From positions 1-64,000 of the forward strand of contig VTPC01000802.1 in assembly GCA_011009095.1 (NCBI GenBank): a stretch of 64,000 bases of DNA. Reading direction: 5' to 3'. This stretch comes from Ignelater luminosus (taxonomy: Eukaryota; Arthropoda; Insecta; Coleoptera; Elateridae). The translations under genes were made by a program, and so were the position numbers. Position 1 is the first letter of the stretch. Every line of letters begins with the position of its first letter. Shown here in pieces: positions 47,627 through 62,000 of the stretch. The notes under the pieces are model-generated. The model was not told the DNA's origin and made no database searches. It worked only from the letters and a program-made list of their open reading frames with translations.

Positions 47627-48091
47627 TTTTTGACGGAGAAGAAATTCTGAAGTCACTGTAAACCACACAGATAACGTCCGTATGACAAAAAGTCCTGGGT
47701 ATGTATACTTCAAAATTGGCAAACTTTACGCCTAGTAACGCCAGAGTTGCCAATTCTGGATGCATAAATAGCAACCCTTGACCCTTGTATAAGGATAAGA
47801 GTTGGGCATAGTCACAGTATCCATAATCATTTTGATCCAAAATTCATGTTTTAGACTCTAATTTCAATAGCAACACACAACAGAACAGTTTCAAATATTT
47901 AAAATAACTGTCAAGAGATTGGTCCACCAATCAAAACATTTGAAATCATAAAAATAATCCACCAATTAAAACAATCCTGAAAGTATTTCTGTCATTTTGT
48001 AATGTGTTGCTAAAATGTGACATATACATATACTTTCAGGATGCTCAACAGCAGTTAGTCAAATACACTATCCTTATTAATGCCTTGCAAG
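47627..48091. other. Probable mariner 5' flank and intergenic DNA
   Basis: Just right of the transposase start, the sequence may include the untranslated 5' part and end of the same mariner copy, but no clear inverted end was paired. Nothing else recognised. Confidence 0.3.
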
Positions 48092-48376
48092 GTCCGTAAA
48101 TAATAATGGTGTGCTGTGAAAGGTAGGTCATCCTATTAGCAGCCATTTGTGGTTGAAAAGATTCGAGTTAGATTAACATAAGCGATGTTATTTTCATTAT
48201 TTTATAACAATTTATGTTAGAAATCAAGAAATTGTTAAAAATTGATTGCTGTAATGGTAGTTTTGAACTTGATTTTAAATATGTACTCATTTTTCTTGGA
48301 ATTTGTGATGAAATTTGTTAGGGGGAAATGTATAGGATCATCTACCTTTCACAGCATACTATTATTTATGAACTTG
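48092..48376. repeat. Small foldback element with about 45-bp inverted ends
   Basis: 'gtaaataataatggtgtgct' followed by 'gtgaaaggtaggtcatccta' at the left is repeated inverted at about 48330-48376 ('taggatcatctacctttcac' followed by 'agcatactattatttatg'). Non-coding. It lies between the 3' end of Atpalpha and the 5' end of COG1. Confidence 0.75.
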
Positions 48377-48839
48377 ATACCTTATAAACACGTGTGATAT
48401 CTATGCATGAAAAAACTAAACAACTTTACTGCCGTCATTGAAAACATGATCATGGTTTCACTACAATATACTTTACTTACACTGTTGTAAAATTAGTTAA
48501 CTCTTACCACTTCACTATGCCTTCACCCTTCCTAGAATATTCATGCTTGGCTCGAGAGGAACCTCCACGTTTCTAAAGTGGCTTGCCCCCAAAGAGGAAA
48601 CAATACATGATTTTCTTTTTTTTCCTTCATTTCCTTTGAAAGGATACAAATACAACTCATGTACCAGTAAATAATTGTGCTTGGCTATATTTTATCTACT
48701 CTGTTAACTTACAGTAAAATCATTTTGCCAAGTACATTGGGAAGGTTTCTTTGTAAATTTGTTTTATTATAACTAGACAAACTTGAAACCTTAAATTTTG
48801 TGGAAGATCATTAGGATAATAAAGAAAATAAAAGTCCAA

Positions 48840-50037
48840 GTACTATCATCCATTTTATTAAAACCCAAATTTATACAGCTTCGTTACATACTAAAACATG
48901 AATGTGAAAAAAACCAAGCAAAAAAAATAAATTGAGTGATTACTTAAAAATATTTACAATAACAATATCGTGGTCAACTGGTCTCAGACCGATGCGCGAT
49001 GATTAGAGTATAAGAAAATAGGGCTCTACTGAAAGCAGACCTCCGGAGCGCAGTTAATACATAGACATACAACTAACCAAATAGAAGAAAGTCTCCTTGC
49101 TCATGCTTAACCCACACCATCGCCATGGCATGCAAAAGTCATATAGTATGAAACTATATACAAAAAATTAATGTAATAATGAAATGTCAAAAACAATAAT
49201 ATATATTTATATATATAATCGTGATTTAGTCATGTGTATTTGAGCACGACCTGTATTACACTTAACACGATATAACAACACAGTTACAACTCTAGCTAAA
49301 CCTAAGTGTTGAAAGCCTAAATAATACTACATCGTTCATTCACATTGACACTATCTAAAGAGGCAGAGAGCCCGGGCGGCCGCAAGCGCAACAATAAACA
49401 GTGCGGCGTCCGGTCGGGCTCGTAACAACGGACCGAACAGACTGACAGCACTAAGGCAACTGTTTTCAACTGGAATGTATGAAAACACTATTGCGACCAC
49501 TAGACAGTGTGTTGCTTGAGATTCAGACTGTCCCGAGGGTAATTTTTTCTTTTTAAATTATGGCTAATGGATGCGGAGACAATGATGTACTGTCGCAGAC
49601 AAATGAAGAGACTGTTCAACAATGAAACAACATGTACACAAATGAACGTCAATACATCACTGTCCCGCGTATAATTTTTTTCTTTTTCCTTTTTTATATA
49701 TATTTATACTTATATTTAAACTGCATAAGCAGCAAATTTACTAGAATTAGCAACAGGATTTGTACAACGTATCGATAGAGAACGATTCGTTTTTATATAT
49801 ATTTCTTTTTTACTTTAGATTGTGCCTTATTATTGAACCATTTATTAATTAATATGCTTAAAGAACGTAGTAAAGCAGCCAAAATAATGTGCAACGTAGT
49901 GCACAGAAATTATCATTATTATTATTATTATTAATTATTATGGAACGAAATCCTTCCTATCGAAACAGTAACTATAATGTGAACTGCGCTGCGACCACGC
50001 AGTGGCCAATGAGTGGCAGTGCGCTATGTTCACTTGT
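48840..50037 (-). other. Probable 3' UTR of Atpalpha
   Basis: The stretch after the Atpalpha stop holds no gene on either strand. A minus-strand AATAAA signal lies at 48854-48859, which would give a 3' UTR of about 1.2 kb. It includes a GC-rich island around 49370-49440 in otherwise AT-rich DNA. The true poly(A) site is inferred only. Confidence 0.5.
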
Positions 50038-53000
50038 TTAATAATAAGTTTCTTGTTCTAACCATCCACCTGGATTACGCCGCAAGTAAAATCTTCGGGT
50101 TTCATCATAGATGAATATGGCAAGGGAAAATGGTAATGCTGGCAACCACCACAAGAACCTGTTCAACAAAAAATAAATATTAATTTTTTTCTTATTAAAA
50201 AAGGTATGATTTTAAACGAGTTAAAATATGAGATATAACTGATGTTTGCATAATATTTCTATAATTGAAACCACATGTTACATTTTTGTTTTATCATGGT
50301 GTGTACAGAGAATAATAAGCCTAACCACACATTTAATGACATAAACCTAATCATGTTTTTACAAAGACATTTTTACAAGACATTCAGGCTTATTCAGACA
50401 GTGAGCGAATAATACCTCCTATTTACATAGAAAAGATGTTACACACTTGAATTGTTATTATACTGTTCAGCTTGTAAGATTTTAAAATTGTGACCACTAA
50501 TTGCTATGAAAATGTACCAATCACAGTTTCTAAACTCTCATAAAAAGGTTAACAATAATAACAATATTGTAAGTTTGAATAATCTTGATTGGTTATTTTT
50601 TGTTAAAATGTTTTTAAGGGCCGTTTGACATAGTAATATTTCTTGTACAATATTTCAATGTAAATTTAATTTAAGAAAATTTAAAAGCATGTCATACAGA
50701 TTTGTAAAAATTGATTTAAATTTTGGAGCAAAAGTTGAGGAGAATGTTTAGAAATCTTTCTATTTATTTGTTAAAAAAGCGTCAATATCTGCGCAGAATG
50801 CAAATTTCTGCAAACCATGCTAAAGACGCTAACTTAACCTTTACGTTTTTATTTCTCTTTAAACTTGCTAATATTAATATTATTGTACCAACACCAGCTC
50901 TAGTATAATATAGTGGATTGATATGATTTATATCAATTTTTAAAGTTTCAGGAGTTTGAATAACCCAAATAACAACTTATGAAAATCTTAGGTTAGAACT
51001 TCAAATTACTGTAAACCAGCTGTAAATTAGAGATGGGTCGTTCATGAATGAGTCGTTCACAATGAACGACTCACTTAAATGAGCGGTAAACATACGACTC
51101 TTTTCGATTGAACGGTTCGTTCATTTGTTTATTTAGTTCAGTAGCACATAAAAGTGCATTTAAAGTTCGTACTGACTCTACTGAGGAGTGGGGAATGAAC
51201 AAACAAAGAAACAGTGAGCTGAATATGTATTTGAACTTACACAGTTCAATGCAAGAAAGTGACGATTCTCTTTTGAATGAGATAGTGCATACATGCTCGG
51301 AAAGTAGAAAAGCATGTTGAATTTCCAAGAGCAATACAAGTTTAGTGTATTTATTAATGATTATCAAAGTATAATATTTTCTAAGGATTATTAAATAAAT
51401 AAAACACTTCATTTCTATTTTCTAAGGAGTAGAAAAATCTAATAGAGTAGAGATCTTGAGAATTGACTAAACATTATTCATTAATTTAGATGAGAATGAT
51501 ATCGCACATATCGTACATTTCTACAGTAGTATGTATGAAACGTGCGTGCTTACACAATCAGTTCAAATGAACGACTCAATGTGAACGACTCTTTAAAATG
51601 AGTTGAACGAATTGAACTGGCACGGTAAAAAGAGTCGTATGTCCCATGACTACTGTAAATACACTGTACTCGCGAAAGTCAAACATTAAACGCCATTTTG
51701 GTAACGACAACGCGAGAAAACGCAAGCGCACCAACAGAAATTGACTAATTTTTGAAATTAAATCTATAACCATGTCATACAGGATACAATTTTGATATTA
51801 TTTTTCTAGCAAGTTTTTGTAGTAAAATTTACAATAAATTTTAATACATTTTTTATTTGAAAAATATTACCGTTGCAAACAGCACTAATGCATATTTTAT
51901 TGTTACAAAATCATACATTTTAATTTTTTAATTTTTCAGTTTTAAAAAATGCAAAATAAGAAGCAATGACATGTACTGATGCTGAATTTCTTCTTTACAA
52001 AAAACCTGTGTTCACTTTTGCTCTAAGATAATTAGGAAAGTAAATAATTGGGACATTAAAAATTTACGAAATCTATATTGTTCCGATTCTACACCCCATA
52101 TATCTTCATAAGAAAACTAGAAGTCTTTAACTATTAGAGGTTTCAATTTTAACATATGATTAATCAAATATATATAAAAGCAATAAATATCACTTACTTA
52201 AGTGGGAACATCCTTAATCCTTTGTCCATTCCAGGAGTGTATGATAGGAATGCAGCTAATGCAGTCTCAAAGACCAAACCAAAGTTCAATGCCCAATTGC
52301 GCATTCCTTGGTGAAGGATAGAATTACGACGAGTTTTACATATGATCAAATCAGCCCATTGGACAATAACAATAGATACGAAAAATGCTGTATGACATGT
52401 GTATTCCAAAGTCTTCCTGTCACGATACGTCTGTACATAGAAAAATTAAATTAAAAAAATAAACGCAAAAGTAATTAAAAGGTAATACATACCCATTCTT
52501 GGCCATATGAATCTGTTAAGTCATTAACGGCCTTTGAATCCCATTGTTTTCTAATTCCAAACAACTCGTGTGGTAGGAAACCATTTTCAGCCATGATCAC
52601 AAAGTATACGAAGAAACCAGCCGCTGCTTGAATCATACCGATCTGACCATATGCCATCGAAATTAATCTATATATGATAAAGTTGCATTTAGAATAATTT
52701 TCATTAGTAGTTTTGAATACAATTGTTCTGAACTTGAAACTGGACAGCAACGAGGTGAAAAGAGGACTTCAAGAAAAGATACTATAATTTTGCTTACAAT
52801 GCAAGGAAAATAAATTATACTTTGAATATTACTTATGCTTATTTATAGGAAAAATGAAAAATTTTCAGTTATAAAAGAAGATCAATTAAACAAATCTAGC
52901 ATGAAGATTAAATATAATAAAGCATTTGGAAAACTCGTAAGCTCATAAATAAAAAAATTTTGTCTCTATGGTTCTTAAAGAACAAGCAATCAAAAACTTT

Positions 53001-56000
53001 GAAATATTAAATATCTGTTTATTGTTTTTTTTTACCTTAATTGTACTAGTTATAAATTATTTACCACAAACTGGAGATTTCTTAGTGACCTGTGTCATAC
53101 ACATAAACAATCTGTTTTCATTGTACATATCTTAAATTTAGACAATTTCTTTTTACATTTATTTCATAATTCATGCAATAAATACGTAAAGTTTTTTAAG
53201 GTTTTCCAAATGCTTTATGATGCTTTAAAAAAAGTGAAATTGGATATATTCCTTCTGCTTCCAAAACAGACAAAAAGCACATGCTTTATAGAATTCACTA
53301 ATAAAACTGATTAATATTAAATGAATAAATTATTTAATAAGTACAATAAAATATTATTTAAACAGTTCAGAACAATTGCTTATACTTACAACAGTTTACA
53401 TCCACCATTCCACCCATGCGTTTTTTTTTTTTTGTTAATGGCTACATTAAAATTGCATGCAAACATTTAGCTTTATATACAACGCACAAATAACATATAT
53501 ACACCATTACAAAAATCCACATTCAACAATATACATATGGATCAAATTGTATTTGACTATGGCCTAACTGTTCTTTCTTTTTGATAAAATGAAATAAATC
53601 TTAATTCATAACAACTTGATCCATATTTCTCCCATTTATTGAACATTAAAAGCGGGTTACTTCTGCTGGGGGCCTTGGACAACTTGGGATCAGTTTAAAA
53701 TTTTCAGTACATATGGTTCTTTGAAAAATGTGAAGTTTAGAAAATTCTAAAATTCAAGCTTTTATAAGAAAATAATGAAATACATAAAAATATGTGTATA
53801 TAGTGTCTAATGAATAAAGACTCTAATAATAATAGATAATAAAAGAAAAGTGTAGTTTTAGAATTCATTCTAATAAAAATGTAAAGATAAAATTTTGAAA
53901 TACTACTCTAGTATTGACAGACAGAAATAAATAGCATACAGGCTGCAAAAAAACATAAAATTGACTACGTTTATATCAAAATTAAAAAAAAATGAGTTAA
54001 GTACTTTCCAAAGAAACATATAAATAAACTACTTGTTAAGTTAGTTAGTTAGGTTTACTATATACAAGAAGGTATATGCTTTATTGCAAAAACATACTAA
54101 TTGAAAAAGCAAGGCTATTTGATTGGTTTACATTAATTTAAAACTAACAAATTTAAAATCCTCTTGCAAATAAAGCATATATAAAATCCGACAGTTATTT
54201 ATTATGTAGTTAGTATCATAGCATTAGAAATTAGCATTGCGTCACGTACCTTAAGGGTTTACTGGCAAAAAATTCAAAATCACACCCTTTATATTAATGC
54301 ATCTGATTATTATAACAAGCTTGAAAGTATTTATTACTGAGTAAAACTATTTAATATTATGGTGGTTATCACTTGAATTTTCTGCCAAGAAAGGCGACTG
54401 CAATTATTTTTCAGTTTTAGTTATTCACTCCAGCTATTCTGGAGCATCAGATGCAAAAAGGAAAAACAAAAATAATGTATATATATTACAAAAACAAAAT
54501 TAAACAAAAAAAAATACAAAAGTTCTAGTTTCCAGGCTTCAGGCAGCAGATTTCCTTTTTATTGTGCGACAACATAATAGAGCTGCAAGAAAAAAAAGGT
54601 CAACGAAACTGCAGTGTGGCTAGTGCTACTACTGTGCACTACAATATCACACCAAACTACACCTCGGTTAACCAAACACTGCTGTGTGTAGACATGTTAA
54701 CACCCTTATATTTTTAACAAAAGCAATGTGATAAAATATAACTAAAAAAATATTTTTCTTTTTAAACAAATAAAACAGAAGAATTTGAATTTCCCCAAAA
54801 AAGTCATGAATTGGTTTCTAATTGTATGGTATAATGAATTGTTTCTGTTTTTGGTTGTATGATACTACTTTTATGCCAACATGTAATAATTTTAAATAGA
54901 TTTTTGAAATTTAATAAAAACTAGTAACAGAGATATTTCCTCCCAAAATAGAAATCTTTGTTGTAATGAAAATTCTGGGTCTATTTTGGTCTATTTAATT
55001 CCATTGGTAAAATCCAATTAATGTTCAAGGAGATTTGGATTAAGATTTTTTATTGCATATATTTCATTTAATACAATTAAAGGGGAGAATGGATGAACAT
55101 GCTACGTTCATTTTTTAAAAAATTTAAATTTTACTTTGCACAAATGTACTATGTGTCAATGTATCTTTTGTTGCAATCTTTCAGGACCGTTGAAACTTTG
55201 TTGATAGGATTTTTACAGTGGATGAACGTGTTAGGTTATAAGATTTTTCATTCAGTGAATTAATCTAAAATCAATTTTCCACAGAATTAACTTTCTGTAA
55301 TGTAGCATGTTTGTCCACACACTCTTTCAATTATCAAAGACAAAAAGCTTTAGTTTAAAGATTTTGGATTAAAAAGGACATTTTACCCATTTCTAGAAGA
55401 TTTTAATAATTGCTGTTCTTTTTTATTTTTAGGTGAGAGATGCAATTAATATTCTCTGTTACTTTGAATTAACTTACACATTCATTCCAAATCTATTCGA
55501 ACGATCAGAAAGATTATACTAAATTATTTCTTCATTAACAAAACACATAACCTTGACATATTTTCCACAAATGATGACACTAGTAATTTCTGACACTAAA
55601 AAGCATGCTTATAAAATAACAGCGACCATATATCAGAATTGTTCCTGCTGATCTTGATACTTACCCTTCGGATAGATTTGGAATGAACTGTATATTTGGT
55701 GGAAACTATTTATAATTTACATTATACCACAACAACTAACTCATAACTTCTTTTCATATCATTTTCAATATTGATCAAAATGTGAAACAAAGAAACAGTA
55801 AAGGAACAAAATGAAAAATGTGATCTGTAAAACAAAGGAAAGAACAGAAAAAATATATAACACAAGAAACAGTGTGTAGAAGGTACATATATATAATTGA
55901 AAAGGCCGAGGTATTAAGTAGTGTGGTGCGATAGCCGTCACGACACCACTGCAGTGACCCACCTGCGGTTAACCAGGTTGTCCCTATAGGGGTCGCGCGG

Positions 56001-59000
56001 CTGGCGTTTCATTATGTCGGACTCCGGGGCCTCATAAGCCAGAGAAATAGCAGGCACCTATACAGTGGCCGCGCCAATACATACGGTTAGTAGTGAAAAT
56101 ACATGCAATCAATTAATAGTAACCTGTTAAAATAGAGAAGTAGTGTGTGGAGGTATAAAGGAGAAATATTAAAAGAGGGCGCGCTGACAAGCAAGGAGTG
56201 CAAGATGAAAAATGATAAAGTGTGAAAAGGGTTTTGATATTTCTTTTGTTTTGTTTTGTTTTGTTTTACTTACCCCTCCAAAGTTGTGATTATTATTTAG
56301 TGTTTATACATAAACTACTCAAGTAATAGTAAAAAAGGGAGGTGAAAATAATGCAGCCAAAAAAGACAAAGAGCAAAGATTCTATAATAATTAATAGAAA
56401 GAGTACATTATGTATAAACGTTTTCAAAAAGTAATGAGAGACAAGCATTTTCATAATATAAACTGTTAAAAGAGAGATCTAGAGGCAGGATGCAGGAGTG
56501 GGAGAGCAGAAGTTCGCGCACGGCAGACGACCGGACACATCAGCGATGCGGCCGCTCGACCGATACATATCCGATCCACCAACAAAAGATAAACACGAGA
56601 CATGGCATTACCTTTCGTTGACTAGTTTATCTGTGAATGGATTTCTAGGGCGCCGCTTCATGATATCTGACTCTGCCTCCTCGTATGCCAGGGATATGGC
56701 GGGGACCTGAGCGCGGCCAAACAAACACACATCAAAACAAAACGTGATGGGATTTTAAGGGACCATGAAAGGGGGGCACACTTACATGCCGGCACTGCTC
56801 CTTGACTCACCCGGCTGACTAAACTAATTGTTTCAACTACAGATGTGCTTACTGTGTTTATTTCTTTGTTTTACGTTACTCACGTCATCATGTGTAAGTT
56901 ATCAAAATGAAAGACATAAGTGAATTCTGATTCTAATACAGCAAAAGTTCAACAGGCTTTTATTTATTATGTTAAAAACCTTAAACCTTTATACTTAATT
57001 AATCCACTTTGAAAAATATGAAAATGGAACGCTTCGCAATTGTTTTAAATTGTTTTGAATATTATAACTTTAAAATGTAAAAGAATATATTTATGTAAAA
57101 TTAAGTCTGTAAGCACATCTTACTAACGACTGTCTCTTCTACAAGAGCATGGCAAAACTGTCTGTCTCTGGACTAGAGAGTACAGCAATTTCTATAACTA
57201 AATGAACTAAGTCAGGCAGGCAGTGCGCTAAGCAAGGGCACTACGCTCTCGCTGTGATTATGGGATGATAGGGAAGTGTCAGTGTAAATTTGTTAATAAC
57301 TACTAAACTATAAATAACTACAATCCAATTAGTGTGACCCCAATTAATTAAAAGAATTCCTATAAATATTACTAACATTTTGCAATACTTCTTCTGATGT
57401 ATTTTTGGAAATCTATGAAAATAAACTACAACCACATGATTATTATTTTAATGAATGAGCAGATTGAACATTATCTGTTTGCTTAATTCTGATTTTTTCA
57501 TAACTCTAAATATAATCAAAAAAAGTATTGTAATCTCTTCTGCTAACTCTATAATCAGAAATTTTAATTTTCAATTTTAAGGATAAAGGGAAGTCAGTCA
57601 AAATTTCAATCCAAGTAAAAATCCTTCATAAAAAGTTGAAGGTAATTTAAAGGAACTTGTTAATATATTAAAACTATACCAGTTGCAATGTTATCATTAA
57701 TTTCATTGTTATACTATACAAGAATTCTAATCATGCATAAAAAAATGTTAATTTCATAAAATCCATTGCAGGCTTTTTATCATGTTAACCATACGATGTT
57801 AATACCCGAGACTTAAAACAAAATAATTAATATTTACACGTTAGACAAAAAAAACAAACAAAACACAACATAAACACTATGTACACGTTAGACAAAAACA
57901 TAAAAACCCAACACTGTTACAAAATAAAAAGAATTAGTACCGTTATTGTTAAAACCCAAAACAATAGCAATAAAAAAAAAAAATCGTAACCTATTATTGA
58001 CAAGTTTATCCGTCATTGGATTTCTTGGTGGTCTCTTCATTATATCGGATTCTGCTTCCTCATAAGCCAAAGATATAGCTGGCACCTGCATGTTCATATT
58101 TGATTTTTTGAGTTAATATTTTAACGAAATTTTATGTTAACAATGAAAATATAAATATCACTTTTTTAATTTTCAAATTAATGTTTGGAGACAAAATACA
58201 ATTAGCTACTGATGTAGGATACCCAACAATATTAAGAAACTGTAACTAAATTGCTAAAGTATTAATTAACCTAACAAAAAATTTGGGGTCAAGTTACTGC
58301 GCCCTCAATTTATGTAAATACAAATGCATGTAACATTTAACAGCGTTTTTTTCTAATGAGTTTTCGTAATATCTTTCAAACAAATCAGAATGTTACAGTA
58401 ACCTATCTTTCTAACCTAACTTTTATTAACTTACTTCATCCTACTCCTTTAGTTTTTTAAGTTGCTGGGTATCCCTTGATGAACTAAATGCATAGGTACA
58501 GGTAAAAATGAGTTTACTAATTTGAGAAAAGCGTACGTGTACAAAAGAAGCAAAAAATGTTTTGAAAAATCAGTTAATAATAACAAATACTTATCTGAAA
58601 AGGACGTACCTTTTTATATTGGAACACTTAACTTATCAAATCTTTCTTTCTGGCAGTACAAAGAAAATTATAACTAGAAATATCATAGCTCAACTAATAT
58701 AATCGCAAATTTCTTAAATGCATTTCTATTATGTATATATGTTATCAGTGAAAAGAAATGCATATCCAAAAAAAATAAAAAACAAAACATTTCTGATCCT
58801 ACTTGTGCAAAAAATATTGAAAACCCTCAAGTCTACATGCTATCTTTGAGTTTGCCTTGAATCTTGTACCTTTCATTTACTAATTTGTCTCCAAAAGGAT
58901 CTCGAGGGCGCCTTTTCATTATATCAGATTCAGCTTTTTCGTATGCAAGCGAAATTGCTGGGACCTACACATAACTAGTCAGTTATCTTCTACTCTAGTT

Positions 59001-62000
59001 CCAAAAAGTAACGAAGAATTCAGACTTTATAAATGTAAAAAAACTTCCAACTACATTGTACAATTAATTATTTCTGTTTTATAAAGTTTTATAATTAGTA
59101 GTAATTCATAATGGAAACTTACCATGTCTGTTCCAAGATCAATGCAAAGAATTGTAACAGTTCCAAGTGGTAATGGAATATCACACAAAATGAAGGCTAA
59201 GAAAGGTGAGATTTCAGGAATGTTTGATGTTAACGTGTAAGCAATGGATTTCTTTAAGTTGTCAAAGATCAACCGCCCTTCTTCAACACCAGTAACAATT
59301 GAAGCAAAATTGTCATCCAACAAAATCATGTCAGCTGCTTGTTTGGATACGTCTGAACCAGCAATACCCATAGCTACACCAATATCTGCCTTTTTCAATG
59401 CAGGAGAGTCATTTACACCATCACCTTGAATGAAAATTTCTAAGTTAGTTATTTTATTAAAAAAGATAAAATGTAAATGTTTGAAGTAATACTTAGATGT
59501 ATGTATGTAGATAATGTTACAAATATGCATATGCATTACATTATGCACATCTGCACAAACTCAAGATGACACGAATGTGTGCAACGCATTAGCATTCATC
59601 AACATTTGATTTGTAAAATATTACATTTCATTTTGATTAAAAAATATCATTTAATTTTGAAAAACAAAACAAAATACAGTATAGAAAGTCCCAAGAATCA
59701 TCAGGATTTCTTTGATCACAAATTTTACTAGTAAACCCCTATAAACTTTTTCTAAAAATTACTAAGTTTTCAAGACTTGTAATTTGTTCGTATTGATTAA
59801 AAATCATATTTTTGATTCTTTATTAATTGAAGCAAAAGCATTTACTACACTTTATTCACATGGCCCATAAAGAAATTGTAACATCAAAAAAAAAAACTGA
59901 ATTTATTAACTTAAAAATCTTGGATTTAAAACAAAGAATTTCTAATTAGATCTCAACAACCTGTATCTCAAAAACCACTTATTTTTTTAAAAAAATGCTT
60001 TTAAACAAAGAATCTTGTTAGTACGCATATTGACATCATTTTCCGAGACTGGTAGAAGTATTTGTTAATAATTGTTTCAAGCAAACTGTAAATCTTACAA
60101 TAACTCAACCTAACATACATATTACAAATAACTGAAACTTACCTGTAACAGCAACAATAGCTCCCATACGTTGACAACCTTCTACAATAATCAATTTTTG
60201 CTGTGGTGAAGTCCTAGCGAACACAATTTCAGTATGGTATCGTAATACTTCGTCAAGCTGATCTGAAGATAAATCTCTCAAGTCACTTCCATGAATAACA
60301 GCAGCTTTAGCTTCACGTGGATTAACTTCTGATACAGGAATATTTAATCTTTGTGCAATATCTTCAATTGTTTCATTTCCTTCAGAAATAATTCCTACAG
60401 ATTTGGCAATGGCTTTAGCAGTAATAGGATGATCACCAGTAACCATAATAACTTTGATACCGGCACTTCTACATTTGGCAACGGCATCAGGTACAGCTGC
60501 ACGTGGTGGATCAATCATAGACATGAGTCCCACAAACCGTAAACCTTCTAATGGGAAATTTGGATCATCCGCATTGAATTTGTAACCAAGAGGATATTTG
60601 TCCGTGGGCAACATAAAATCACAGAATCCTAATACACGCTCTCCTAAACCTCCAAGTTCCAAATATGCATTGTTAAAGGCTTCTTTCATTTCTTCATCCA
60701 AGACTTTTTCTTTGCCTCCTATGAAGATAGTTGCACATCTTTCTAGAATACGTTCTGGAGCACCCTTCATCACTAAAACGTGTCGTGGGTCATTTGGATC
60801 TTCATTTTCATGAATTGATACTTGATATTTATTAGTAGAATTGAATGGAATTTCACAAACTTTCTTATTTTTACGTCTTATGGACATAACGTCTCCCAAA
60901 GCTAATTCCATGCATTTCAAAAGAGCAGCTTCAGAAGCATCACCATTTACTTCCTTCTTTAATATAGGAACGCCATCTTGTCCTCCTTTAAATTCAGCTC
61001 TGTTACAGAGCGTTGCAATACGTGCCAAAGCTTTAAATCCAGGGCTAGTGCGGTCATACTGAACTCCGGATTGATCTTCAGTAGTGTCAGCCTCAATGAT
61101 TTGATTATCAAACCACATGTGCGCAACGGTCATACGATTTTGAGTAAGAGTACCAGTCTTATCTGAGCAGATGGTGCTGGTAGAACCCAGCGTTTCAACG
61201 GCTTCCAGATTTTTGACAAGGCAGTTTTTGGAAGCCATTCTCTTGGCCGTAAGGGTTAAACATACAGTCACAGTAGCCAAAAGACCTTCTGGTACATTGG
61301 CTACTATAATTCCAATCAGGAAAATGACTGCATCCAGCCAGAAATAATTAAGAATAAGGGCAATTACAAAGAATGTTACACCTGTAAAAATTGAAGATAA
61401 AATTAATTTTTTTGAAGAATCTGCAATATATGGTAGTAAAAGAATGAAGATAATTCTTAGTTACCTAAGAACACAGCTACACCGGTAATAAGATGAATGA
61501 AGTGATGGATCTCTTTAGCAATAGGGGTTTCACCAGTATCAAGACCAGAAGCTAGACCAGCAATACGACCCATCACGGTATTGTCTCCGCAACTAATCAC
61601 AACACCTTTGGCAGTGCCTTCAACAGCATTAGTTGAGAAAAAAGCCAAGTTCTTCGTTTCCAATGGATTTTCATGGGTGAATTCGGCACTACGACTTTGT
61701 GGTTCTGATTCCCCAGTTAATGAAGAATTATCCACTTTTAAACCACGTGACTCAATAATACGAATATCTGCTGGAATTCTATCACCAAATTTCACTTCTA
61801 CTACGTCTCCTAATACCAAGTCTTCTGCTCGAAGAGTGAGTTTTTCACCTTCTCTTATAACAGTTGCAAACTGTGGTACCATATTCTTGAACGACTCCAT
61901 AATCTTGGAGCTTTTGCTTTCTTGATAATATGAAAATATACCTAAAAGACAAAGTTTTGTACAGGTTGGGTTGAAAGGTAAAGCATGTAATATAACAAAC

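Noticed and set aside
55660..55700. Extra Atpalpha microexon before a GTAAGT donor near 55665
   Set aside because: No matching peptide and no phase-compatible acceptor; the known exons already join in frame without it.
60351..61166. Plus-strand ORFs of 60-73 codons over the Atpalpha catalytic exon
   Set aside because: Antisense shadows of a strongly conserved exon.
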